From positions 1 to 21,824 of the IMG/VR virus record IMGVR_UViG_3300048672_000171: a stretch of DNA of 21,824 nt. One strand, 5' to 3'. Under the pieces are notes generated by a model that ran no database searches, was not told where the DNA came from, and saw only the letters and a program-made list of their open reading frames with translations. Shown one piece after another: positions 1 to 5,891 of the stretch. Within the stretch, counting starts at the first letter, position 1. Each line of letters begins with the position of its first letter. This DNA comes from a virus. The position numbers and the translations under genes are program-made.

Positions 1-1
1 A

Positions 2-628
2 ATTACATTACCAGAACCAGTTAAAGTAAAACAACCTAAAACAACAACAAGTATGAAAGATTTGAAAGAGTTTGGAGTAAAAGCAAGTAGCTTTGCACTT
101 TACAAAGCATTTAAAGAAGAGGCTGAAGCTAAAGGGTGGACTTACGTTAGTAAGTTTAACGTATTTAGTGAAGCAGAAGCAGCTAGTAGGTTATTCTTCT
201 TCTGTTCTTCTGGAGAATGGTGTGGAGTAAGAGGAAATATTGAAAAGGGATTCTCTTTAACACAACAAACTAGCAAACATATTTACAATCTCCCACAAGA
301 TTGGGATGCAGCAATTGAAGCATTGAATGTTGTGGTTGAACCGAAGAGTGTTAAGGTCAATGTAACTGGTTCAGATTATTACATTGAGCACAGTGCATTT
401 GACATTGAAGTCATGAAGACTGGAATCCTTAAATGTGGATGTCAGACTTACTCTAAGAAAGACGCAGTTGAATTATTGAGCGCTATTAAGAATCTTTATG
501 AAACTAAGATTTTTAACTCAGGACAATCAATGGAAGAGAACTTTCTTTTCATGGAAAGAGGATTTCGTCGTTCTGAAATTGAAGAAATTATCAACAAATA
601 TGAAGAATTTGTTGGAGTTACACTTTAA
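2..628 (+). CDS. Phage protein of unknown function, 5' end outside window
   Basis: The reading frame is open from base 2, so the gene probably starts upstream of the window. The ATG at base 53 has no ribosome binding site, and the 17 codons before it encode a Pro/Lys/Thr-rich stretch (PEPVKVKQPKTTTS) that resembles a linker between domains. The part from base 53 is 191 residues. It contains FSLTQQTSKHIYNLPQDWD, followed by a second Lys/Val-rich joint (VEPKSVKVNV near residue 100) and a C-terminal alpha-helical segment. I recognise no catalytic motif or named family. A two-domain arrangement separated by short linkers is an inference. The polymerase gene follows after a 31-bp gap that holds a promoter-like motif, so this gene is probably the end of a separate transcription unit. 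Confidence 0.8.
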   Translation: MTLPEPVKVKQPKTTTSMKDLKEFGVKASSFALYKAFKEEAEAKGWTYVSKFNVFSEAEAASRLFFFCSSGEWCGVRGNIEKGFSLTQQTSKHIYNLPQDWDAAIEALNVVVEPKSVKVNVTGSDYYIEHSAFDIEVMKTGILKCGCQTYSKKDAVELLSAIKNLYETKIFNSGQSMEENFLFMERGFRRSEIEEIINKYEEFVGVTL

Positions 629-641
629 TTTCTTATCTTTG
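608..641 (+). promoter_or_regulatory. Bacteroidota-type promoter for the DNA polymerase gene
   Basis: TATCTTTG at 634-641 fits the Bacteroidota -7 consensus TAnnTTTG exactly, and TTTG at 608-611 lies 22 bp upstream where the -33 element is expected. The -7 box ends 19 nt before the polymerase ATG, giving a leader of only about a dozen nucleotides. The site falls mostly in one of the few true intergenic gaps of this stretch. The match to the consensus is seen directly, while promoter activity is inferred. Confidence 0.6.
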
Positions 642-659
642 TAGTCCTAAATTCGTAGG

Positions 660-2513
660 ATGAGTGTATTTTTGATTACTGGTCAGCAACTTACTGTTGG
701 AGAGGGAATTACGTTAGAGTCGAATTGTCAGCATGTGATAGAGTACTTTAGAGATAAAGAATCTATTGGAATCGACACCGAAACTAATTCGTTCGATTGC
801 TTCAACGGTAAGTTGCTTACTTTGCAGTTAGGTGATGCTACACATCAATGGGTAATAGATGCTACTACTGTTGATGTGTTATTAGTAAAAGAATTAATGG
901 AGAGCAAATTGACTCTCTATCATAATTATGCTTTCGATGGAAAGTGGTTGAAGACTGTTGGAATCAACATTAAGAATATCTATGACACATTCTTAGCTGA
1001 GTGTCTATTTGCCACTAAGTTCACAACCAAAGAAGGAAACTTAGGTCTTGAAGACGTGGCTTTAAAACACCTTAACGTAATCATCAGTAAAGAAGTAAGA
1101 GGTAGAATTCATAGAGTTGGATTAACTGATGAGGTAATAAGGTACGCCGCTAGAGACGTTGAATTTCTGCATCAGATTAGAGAGAAACAACTAGAAGAAA
1201 TTAAGAAGTGTAAACTTGAAGAAACACTTAGGTTAGAGAATGAGGTAGCATATCCATTCATGTTGATGATGTTTAATGGGATGCTAATTGATTCTAAAAA
1301 ATGGTTAGAAGTAGCTAAGTTCGTAGATGCTGAGGTTGTTAAGATATCTAACACATTAGATGATCTGTTAATAAAACAAGCACAGAAGACTCCCGAACTT
1401 GACTTACTTGTAAACAAGCAATTGAATTTATTTGACTTTGAAGAAAAGAAGACACTAGTTAACTGGGGATCACCGGCTCAAAAGAAAGATATCTTAAATA
1501 TCATGGGCATTAAGGTAGATGGAGTTAACGACAAGGTGTTACAACGACATAAGAAACACGACATTGTTCGAGAATTAATAACATTCAGTAAGCACTCTAA
1601 ATTTGCTAACACATTTGGAGAGGATTTCATTAAGAACATTAATAAAGCAACTGGAAGAATTCACGGGAATATCTGGCAGGTGTTGAGTACTGGTAGAATA
1701 TCAATTTCAGAACCGCCGATGCAACAGATTCCAGCTCACGGAGAATTAGCATCTAAAATCAAAGAATGCTTCATTGCCAGAGATGGCTACACATTAATAG
1801 ATTCAGATGTGAGCGGATTCGAAATTGCTATTGCAACTCAGTTCTCTAAAGAGCCAAGATGGATTCAAATATTAAATGCTGGTGGTGACATTCACTCTGA
1901 AACTGCAGTGTTAATGTTTGACATTAAAATGGAAGACGTTAACAAACCATTTCCAGAAAGACCAAACTACACTTACCGTTTTGTTAGCAAGAGCTGCTCA
2001 TTTTTAGCAATGTATGGTGGAAATGAATTTACTCTAGCAGATAGAATTCAGGTGCCTAAAGAGAAAGCTAAAGCACTACTAGCAAAGTATTTTGCTGCGC
2101 TACCGCTGCTAAAGAAGTTCCTAGATATGTTAGCTACTACAGCTGTAACATATGGTCAAATCAGGAGTGATCCGCACTACAAGAGAATCAGATGGTTTCC
2201 AAACTTAAAAGAAGATGATTGGAAAACTATTGGAGAAACTCAACGTGAAGCTATGAACCTCCCGATGCAGGCCATGAATGCGAATTTAATAAAGGAGTGT
2301 ATTATTAATCTGCAAAGAGAGATCGACAATAAAGGTTATGATGTTAAGTTGCTACTACAGATTCATGATGCAATATTAAGTGAGGCTGAAGACAGTATTG
2401 CTGAAATGTGGAAAGAAACTCAAGAGCGTATTATGATTGAGACAATATCTAAGCACATAACATTAGTGCCGGTTAAAGTAACTACTACAATGGGTAAACA
2501 TTGGAATCACTAA
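660..2513 (+). CDS. polA-like: Family A DNA polymerase with 3'-5' exonuclease
   Basis: This is the replicative DNA polymerase of the phage (617 aa). Residues about 30-190 form a DEDDy proofreading exonuclease: D39 and E41 (GIDTETNSFD), D93 (HNYAFDGKW), and Y162 with D166 (YAARDVEFL). The polymerase domain fills the rest. It has the STGR motif at 343-346 (TGRISISEPPMQQIP), motif A with metal-binding D383 and steric-gate E388 (DVSGFE), motif B/O-helix R440, K444, F448 and Y452 (RFVSKSCSFLAMYGG), and motif C H569-D570. The residue after D570 is Ala, where E. coli Pol I has Glu (QVHDE), so the second motif C acid is missing. There is no 5'-3' exonuclease domain, as usual for phage enzymes. It is preceded by its own promoter-like site and followed by the accessory small-gene block. 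Confidence 0.97.
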   Translation: MSVFLITGQQLTVGEGITLESNCQHVIEYFRDKESIGIDTETNSFDCFNGKLLTLQLGDATHQWVIDATTVDVLLVKELMESKLTLYHNYAFDGKWLKTVGINIKNIYDTFLAECLFATKFTTKEGNLGLEDVALKHLNVIISKEVRGRIHRVGLTDEVIRYAARDVEFLHQIREKQLEEIKKCKLEETLRLENEVAYPFMLMMFNGMLIDSKKWLEVAKFVDAEVVKISNTLDDLLIKQAQKTPELDLLVNKQLNLFDFEEKKTLVNWGSPAQKKDILNIMGIKVDGVNDKVLQRHKKHDIVRELITFSKHSKFANTFGEDFIKNINKATGRIHGNIWQVLSTGRISISEPPMQQIPAHGELASKIKECFIARDGYTLIDSDVSGFEIAIATQFSKEPRWIQILNAGGDIHSETAVLMFDIKMEDVNKPFPERPNYTYRFVSKSCSFLAMYGGNEFTLADRIQVPKEKAKALLAKYFAALPLLKKFLDMLATTAVTYGQIRSDPHYKRIRWFPNLKEDDWKTIGETQREAMNLPMQAMNANLIKECIINLQREIDNKGYDVKLLLQIHDAILSEAEDSIAEMWKETQERIMIETISKHITLVPVKVTTTMGKHWNH

Positions 2514-2523
2514 ATAAGAAAAT

Positions 2524-2640
2524 ATGAAACGTCTAACATTTCTTGAGCGAGCAGGTCAGCTATTAATGCTGGCCTTCTTTGCCTTAACAATCTATGTATT
2601 TATTCAATGGTTTGTAGCCTTAATTGGAACTGGAGTATGA
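2524..2640 (+). CDS. 38-aa single-pass membrane microprotein
   Basis: A short frame starting MKRLTFLERAG and ending FVALIGTGV. About 25 central residues are hydrophobic and aromatic (LLMLAFFALTIYVFIQWFVA), preceded by basic residues, which predicts one membrane span with the N-terminus inside. It starts 10 bp after the polymerase stop, and its own stop overlaps the ATG of the next small gene (ATGA), the junction type used through the whole block. No family is recognised. Small phage membrane proteins can be holin-like, superinfection-exclusion or host-modulating factors, but nothing in the sequence chooses between these. Confidence 0.65.
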   Translation: MKRLTFLERAGQLLMLAFFALTIYVFIQWFVALIGTGV

Positions 2641-2756
2641 AACACATCTTAATTATCTATTACAACGATTTAAGCAAATATTTTCCACCAACTAGAACTA
2701 ACGATGTTGGTAGAACAATTTGCGCTAAACAATTTATGCAACTCAATTTAAACTAA
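2637..2756 (+). CDS. 39-aa hypothetical microprotein
   Basis: The frame runs from an ATG that overlaps the preceding stop by 4 bp to a TAA one base before the next gene's ATG. This perfect packing between two neighbours is the main argument that it is translated. The product starts MKHILIIYYNDLSKYFPP and ends CAKQFMQLNLN, with a hydrophobic N-terminal strand and a mixed polar remainder. No motif or family is recognised, and it is too short for any functional statement. Confidence 0.55.
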   Translation: MKHILIIYYNDLSKYFPPTRTNDVGRTICAKQFMQLNLN

Positions 2757-2757
2757 C

Positions 2758-3102
2758 ATGAAAAAAGAGATATTAGAAGAAGCTAATAGGAGATATCCTA
2801 AGAGTGAACAAGTTGATTTAGTAGTTGCTTTCACTGAAGGTGCTGAGTGGGCAAGTAAACCTGTATCCACCCCGAAGAGTTGTGATGGGTGTGTGTCTGA
2901 GGCGTGTGTTTCGTGCCAGTCGTTTAATCTTTATCAATCCGCAGAACCCTATCCGATGACGGCAGAAGAATTTATTACTATGAAAAACAATGGGAAAACC
3001 CCAGAAGAACTTTTTAGAGACGGAGAACATCTAAATGCCGTGTGGGTTGTTTCATTGCTCAAGGAATTTACAAACCAACTTAAATATAGACAATATGAAT
3101 AA
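2758..3102 (+). CDS. Small Cys-rich protein with zinc-knuckle-like motif
   Basis: The product is 114 aa. The N-terminal 35 residues (EEANRRYPKSEQVDLVVAFTEGAEW) have the pattern of an A..RYP segment followed by a G-A-x-W helix that I associate with small accessory proteins in Bacteroidota phages. Four cysteines at C42, C45, C50 and C53 (CDGCVSEACVSC) form a CxxC-x4-CxxC cluster suited to binding one zinc. A charged helical C-terminal part follows (PMTAEEFITMKNNGKTPEEL). The ATG lies one base after the preceding stop, and the gene overlaps the next by 8 bp. It is the first of five consecutive Cys-rich genes. Zinc binding is inferred from Cys spacing and the role is unknown. Confidence 0.8.
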   Translation: MKKEILEEANRRYPKSEQVDLVVAFTEGAEWASKPVSTPKSCDGCVSEACVSCQSFNLYQSAEPYPMTAEEFITMKNNGKTPEELFRDGEHLNAVWVVSLLKEFTNQLKYRQYE

Positions 3103-3481
3103 AGTACATTATTCAAAGTATGGAGAGCATGGAAGCACAATGGTTAATTGCGGTAAATACTTCACTACTGATGTTCTGCACACCGAAGATAAATCAAAAG
3201 TGACTTGCAAATTTTGCTTAAGAACCTTAACCACCCATCCCGAACCCAAGACGGCTGAAAGTGTGTTGGAGGAAGCTAACAAAACCATGTCTAAAATTGT
3301 TGCTCAGAATGTGGAAAGACAATTAAAGAACGGTTGTATTCTGTTTCTTGATTCAATTCGGGATTACGAACGTGAAAGCCATAATCTAATTGGATTTGAT
3401 GAAAGAACATCTGAGGAGTTATTTGATGAATGGGCACTCACTGCCATGAAACAGTATCACGAACAATTCAAAGGGAGGTAA
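3095..3481 (+). CDS. Small zinc-finger-like protein
   Basis: The product is 128 aa when started at 3095. That ATG overlaps the upstream gene by 8 bp, whereas an earlier in-frame ATG at 3035 would force a 68-bp overlap and add residues without a conserved look. Residues 19-48 carry C19, H29, C38, C41 and H48 in the arrangement NCGK...VLHTEDKSKVTCKFC, a small zinc-finger layout common in phage and bacterial accessory proteins. The C-terminal 70 residues are helical and acidic and end YHEQFKGR. The last two codons (GGG AGG) also make the Shine-Dalgarno site of the next gene. The zinc site is inferred and no function can be assigned. Confidence 0.8.
   Translation: MNKVHYSKYGEHGSTMVNCGKYFTTDVLHTEDKSKVTCKFCLRTLTTHPEPKTAESVLEEANKTMSKIVAQNVERQLKNGCILFLDSIRDYERESHNLIGFDERTSEELFDEWALTAMKQYHEQFKGR
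3473..3478 (+). promoter_or_regulatory. Shine-Dalgarno site for the 3485 gene
   Basis: GGGAGG lies 6 nt before the ATG at 3485 and supports that start over the in-frame ATG at 3503. It is embedded in the last two codons of the upstream gene. Strong sites of this kind are rare in the window. Confidence 0.6.
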
Positions 3482-3484
3482 AAA

Positions 3485-3712
3485 ATGATAAAAGAAGTAA
3501 CAATGTTCACCGTGATTTGTGATAATTGCGGTAAAAGTTCAGGGGATAATGCAGATTATTCTTGTTGGAACGATAAGGAATCTGCGTGGGATGTAGCAAG
3601 TGAATCTGGATGGATACATGGAGACACTCGTGAAATTCACTACTGCCCCTATTGCTATCAGATTGATGATAATGACAACGTAATACTCGCACCTAAAAAC
3701 GTAGCCAAATGA
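3485..3712 (+). CDS. 75-aa zinc-ribbon protein
   Basis: Two CxxC knuckles, C12/C15 (CDNCGK) and C54/C57 (CPYC), flank a central segment with the pattern AWDVASESGW. This is a compact zinc ribbon in which both knuckles sit at the ends of the fold. Such proteins are frequent in phage accessory regions and may bind nucleic acid or protein, but none of the residues points to a particular partner. The start is set by GGGAGG six bases upstream. The gene overlaps the next by 4 bp (ATGA), so the two are probably translated together. Confidence 0.8.
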   Translation: MIKEVTMFTVICDNCGKSSGDNADYSCWNDKESAWDVASESGWIHGDTREIHYCPYCYQIDDNDNVILAPKNVAK

Positions 3713-4137
3713 CCAACCCAACCAACCCATCGGAACGCTGCTGGAATTGTGGAAGTTCAATAAGGTATCACGAGAATGGAATAGCACACTATCATTGTGA
3801 GTGTGGTGCAGTTTACAACCCAACCGAACCAGTCCGTTACGGCCCATCAGAACATAATCCGCCGAAGAAAGAGGGTAGAAACTTTGCAGACTTATCCCCT
3901 AAAGACTATCCCGCAAGTGAGGATGGCATTTATCAGCGCACTTGTGTTGTATGCCAATCTACTTTCTTTGGCCCAAAGGGGCCGAGTATCTGCAAGGAAT
4001 GTGCTGACAAGTTTAAAGCAGCCCACGCCGCAGAACTCAAGGCTCATGCGCTGGGGTTTCTGAAGCATTGCACAGGCCCAATTTATGACCACAGATTAGC
4101 AAAGGAACTTTACACCGAATACCTAAATCAGAAGTAA
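3709..4137 (+). CDS. Double zinc-ribbon protein with shuffled C-terminal module
   Basis: The product is 142 aa. A first ribbon uses C11, C14, C30 and C32 (CWNCG, CECG). A Pro-rich joint (residues about 38-55) leads to a second ribbon using C79, C82, C95 and C98 (CVVC, CKEC). The C-terminus has the segment AELKAHALGF and ends LYTEYLNQK. Both features recur in the otherwise different protein encoded at 4444-4800 (AELKEHALGF, CYAEYLNQK). The DNA for the shared tail belongs to a 32-bp exact direct repeat that continues into the next gene. Zinc binding is inferred from spacing. The shared tail suggests module exchange between neighbouring genes. The function is unknown. Confidence 0.82.
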   Translation: MTNPTNPSERCWNCGSSIRYHENGIAHYHCECGAVYNPTEPVRYGPSEHNPPKKEGRNFADLSPKDYPASEDGIYQRTCVVCQSTFFGPKGPSICKECADKFKAAHAAELKAHALGFLKHCTGPIYDHRLAKELYTEYLNQK

Positions 4138-4146
4138 TATGACACA
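4115..4146 (+). repeat. 32-bp direct repeat, copy 1 (gene junction)
   Basis: This 32-bp segment is identical to 4778-4809. It spans the last eight codons of one gene, the stop, a one-base spacer and the first codons (MTQ) of the next. Allowing one mismatch, the match extends to 4111-4146. It marks a duplicated or recombined gene junction. Confidence 0.9.
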
Positions 4147-4447
4147 GAAAAAACTTTACTTCAGGAATAGTGATTCAGAGTGGTGCCACGAAAAAGAGTA
4201 TTTTTTATCCGACATGAAGGATAATGGTATTCCGGAAATGGAAGTCTTTGAAGCAGAAGTTGATAAAAGTTTGCATCATTTTTGGTGTAAAGCAATAGAT
4301 ACAGTATGCTCCAAAGATGATGATGTTAAGTGTGGGAAGGATTGCGAAGACTATGACCCCTGTAACGGTAAATCTGGCAAATGTAAATTCAAGACATATT
4401 GCTATACTCACGGAGAAAAAGTAACACTTAAAATTGATAAGCCATGA
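4139..4447 (+). CDS. 102-aa Cys-rich protein
   Basis: The product has eight cysteines (16, 50, 57, 65, 69, 75, 82 and 88), six of them crowded in residues 57-88 (VKCGKDCEDYDPCNGKSGKC). The spacing does not match a classical zinc ribbon, so it may bind metal in another way, or hold disulfides if it ever leaves the cytoplasm. No signal peptide is visible. The C-terminus GEKVTLKIDKP matches the C-terminus of the protein encoded at 4802-4978 (EKVTLIDKP), with a one-codon difference. It begins one base after the preceding stop within a direct repeat, and overlaps the next gene by 4 bp. I recognise no family. Confidence 0.8.
   Translation: MTQKKLYFRNSDSEWCHEKEYFLSDMKDNGIPEMEVFEAEVDKSLHHFWCKAIDTVCSKDDDVKCGKDCEDYDPCNGKSGKCKFKTYCYTHGEKVTLKIDKP
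4432..4447 (+). repeat. 16-bp junction repeat, copy 1
   Basis: AATTGATAAGCCATGA here is identical to 4963-4978. In both places it spans a Pro-stop overlapping the next ATG. It is preceded by an 11-bp match (4415-4425 and 4949-4959). A shorter form, ATAAGCCATGAACA, is shared by 4437-4450 and 5166-5179. Confidence 0.8.
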
Positions 4448-4800
4448 ACAGAAAACAAGAATTCATCAAGAAGTATATTCTGCACTCGTTTGCAGATGCA
4501 GAGCAAGACATTAAATCCATTATAGAAGAAGAACAAATACTCTTTGCTGAATGGATAAGAAAAAATGAATGGAAGCCAAGCATTAATAAGTGGCACAAAG
4601 ACCCCTATGTAACCGCAAAGGGTAATAAAAAGACCACCGCCGAACTGAAGGAACATGCGCTTGGGTTTTCAGAATGGATGGGCTTGAATCGAAAGCCAAT
4701 ATCACAGTATGACGAAATAAAAGGCTGGCGTAGAACATATCAATCTAAATCAATGCAGACGACGGAAGAGTGTTACGCCGAATACCTAAATCAGAAGTAA
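4444..4800 (+). CDS. Hypothetical protein, MNRKQEFI paralogue with EYLNQK tail
   Basis: The product is 118 aa. Residues 1-50 are paralogous to the product of 5173-5409. Shared features are the start MN(R/K)KQEFI, a central (A/F)EQD segment with SIIEEEQ versus SLIEAEQ, a W at the end of the helix (AEW versus IDW), an N-x-W, and later KTT(A/T)EL. The second half instead shares AELKEHALGF and the EYLNQK tail with the zinc-ribbon protein encoded at 3709-4137. So this protein looks like a hybrid of two neighbouring families. No catalytic motif is visible and the composition is charged and helical. It overlaps its upstream neighbour by 4 bp. Confidence 0.8.
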   Translation: MNRKQEFIKKYILHSFADAEQDIKSIIEEEQILFAEWIRKNEWKPSINKWHKDPYVTAKGNKKTTAELKEHALGFSEWMGLNRKPISQYDEIKGWRRTYQSKSMQTTEECYAEYLNQK

Positions 4801-4809
4801 TATGACACA
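4778..4809 (+). repeat. 32-bp direct repeat, copy 2 (gene junction)
   Basis: Identical to 4115-4146 and again spanning a gene end (EYLNQK-stop) and the next start (MTQ). The two copies are 663 bp apart and enclose one complete gene and most of a second. Confidence 0.9.
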
Positions 4810-4978
4810 AGAAGAATTTGACACTACAAAGTTCCGCAAAGGAATGAGGGCAGAATACGCCGGAAGTACCTACATTATTTGGAGTATTGATTTTGGTGAA
4901 GCAACGTTTGAAATTCGCAAACAAGGAATCTCCCAATGGGTGGGATTTGAAAAAGTAACTTTAATTGATAAGCCATGA
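4802..4978 (+). CDS. 58-aa hypothetical protein
   Basis: A short frame beginning MTQEEFDTTKFRKGMRAEYA and ending EKVTLIDKP. It starts one base after the upstream stop within the second copy of the 32-bp repeat, and its stop overlaps the next ATG by 4 bp. The middle (STYIIWSIDFGEATFEIRK) alternates hydrophobic and polar residues like a small beta-barrel or sheet. Its C-terminus is nearly identical to that of the Cys-rich protein at 4139-4447. The perfect junctions and shared tail make it a convincing gene despite its size. The function is unknown. Confidence 0.75.
   Translation: MTQEEFDTTKFRKGMRAEYAGSTYIIWSIDFGEATFEIRKQGISQWVGFEKVTLIDKP
4963..4978 (+). repeat. 16-bp junction repeat, copy 2
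   Basis: Second copy of AATTGATAAGCCATGA, identical to 4432-4447 and placed at an equivalent gene junction. It supports a common origin of the junctions in this block. Confidence 0.8.
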
Positions 4979-5169
4979 CAGATAAGGAATATTACGAAAA
5001 CAGAGAGTTTCAGCGCATAAAACACGCAAAGGCTATATCAATGGCTAAGTTCCGTGGAGAAGCATCGGAAGAATGGCATAAAACAAACAAACTTACAGCC
5101 GAAACACTCCCTGCTTTTAAGAAGGCAATGAAAGCCGCAGATAAAGAATGGAAAACACTAAACAAATAA
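4975..5169 (+). CDS. 64-aa basic helical protein
   Basis: The product begins MTDKEYYENREFQRIKHAKA and is rich in Lys, Glu and Ala, predicting two or three alpha helices (AETLPAFKKAMKAADKEWK at the end). No cysteines or catalytic motif are present. It overlaps the upstream gene by 4 bp and ends 3 bp before the next ATG. It may bind nucleic acid or a protein partner given its charge, but that is only a guess. Confidence 0.72.
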   Translation: MTDKEYYENREFQRIKHAKAISMAKFRGEASEEWHKTNKLTAETLPAFKKAMKAADKEWKTLNK

Positions 5170-5172
5170 GCC

Positions 5173-5409
5173 ATGAACAAGAAACAAGAATTTATCGACA
5201 AGCACGCACCACGCTATCATACCAGATCGGTAGTATTTGAACAAGACCTCACCTCACTCATCGAAGCGGAACAGGTGGCGTTTATTGATTGGTATTACGA
5301 TAATGGATGGTCAGCGTGGAGAAAAAATCACCATGTTTCGATTCACCACACAATCGGGCCAAAGACCACCACCGAGTTACTGAAAGAATTTAACGAAAGG
5401 GGGAAATGA
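5173..5409 (+). CDS. Hypothetical protein, MNKKQEFI paralogue
   Basis: The product is 78 aa and a shorter paralogue of the protein encoded at 4444-4800. It shares MNKKQEFI, FEQDLTSLIEAEQ, a Trp at residue 40, N-x-W, and KTTTELL. It lacks the HALGF/EYLNQK tail and instead ends KEFNERGK. The DNA around its start (ATAAGCCATGAACA) is identical to that around the paralogue's start. The gene overlaps the next by 4 bp. The family is not recognised. The amphipathic EQD...EEQ helix is its most conserved part and may be a binding surface. Confidence 0.78.
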   Translation: MNKKQEFIDKHAPRYHTRSVVFEQDLTSLIEAEQVAFIDWYYDNGWSAWRKNHHVSIHHTIGPKTTTELLKEFNERGK

Positions 5410-5726
5410 TGTTAAGAAATGACGGAGCATACAAAATCTATGTGATTCAGCATTTATATCCAAAAACAGATGAGTGGGCAATGTCTATTTACGGTTCACC
5501 TGAGATAAGACCTAATGAGCCGGGAATAAGAAACACATTTACCGCATCTGGAATATGCTGGCAGCAAACCGGAATAAATGGTGTTTATGATTTAGAGGAT
5601 GCAAAATTAGGATTAAAGATGGCTATCAAGCATTATAAAATGGATGTTGAAAAGAAACATTCAAAGCCGGGATATAAATTTAGAATTGCATGCATCTCAA
5701 TTATTCAACAAACAACACCAATCTAA
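5406..5726 (+). CDS. 106-aa hypothetical protein
   Basis: The product begins MMLRNDGAYKIYVIQHLYPKTDEW and has an N-terminal half with alternating hydrophobic residues suggesting a beta sheet, followed by a basic C-terminal half (KMAIKHYKMDVEKKHSKPG). Two consecutive ATG codons are available. The first overlaps the preceding stop by 4 bp, and a GGGGG run lies just upstream as a weak ribosome site. No family or motif is recognised. Confidence 0.72.
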   Translation: MMLRNDGAYKIYVIQHLYPKTDEWAMSIYGSPEIRPNEPGIRNTFTASGICWQQTGINGVYDLEDAKLGLKMAIKHYKMDVEKKHSKPGYKFRIACISIIQQTTPI

Positions 5727-5741
5727 CAACCAGAAACCATT

Positions 5742-5891
5742 ATGACACCAAGAGAATTACAAGACGAGTTTGATCACGACCCCACTCAAACAATAATCGC
5801 AATAGACCCAATTACCGGAGCATATACGGATGATTATGTAGAGTGGCTTGAAAAGAGATTAATCGAAACTATCAACAACCAAAAACCATGA
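5742..5891 (+). CDS. 49-aa hypothetical protein
   Basis: A short frame beginning MTPRELQDEFDHDPTQ and ending DDYVEWLEKRLIETINNQKP. The C-terminal helix pattern YVEWLEKRL is one I associate with small proteins in Bacteroidota genomes and phages. Its stop overlaps the next ATG by 4 bp through the CCATGA junction seen repeatedly in this block. It begins 15 bp after the upstream stop. Without it there would be a 161-bp hole in a tightly packed operon. The function is unknown. Confidence 0.7.
   Translation: MTPRELQDEFDHDPTQTIIAIDPITGAYTDDYVEWLEKRLIETINNQKP

Noticed and set aside
53-628. Treating the ATG at 53 as the true start of the first gene
   Set aside because: The frame stays open to the window edge with protein-like composition and no ribosome site precedes base 53, so an upstream start is more likely.
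646-659. CCTA...TAGG inverted repeat just before the polymerase start
   Set aside because: The stem is only four pairs with a six-base loop and is likely to occur by chance.
3035-3094. Upstream ATG for the zinc-finger-like gene
   Set aside because: It needs a 68-bp overlap with the previous gene; the ATG at 3095 gives the short overlap typical here.
3797-4063. 88-codon + strand frame
   Set aside because: It is nested in the double zinc-ribbon gene, whose Cys pairs show the other frame is the real one.
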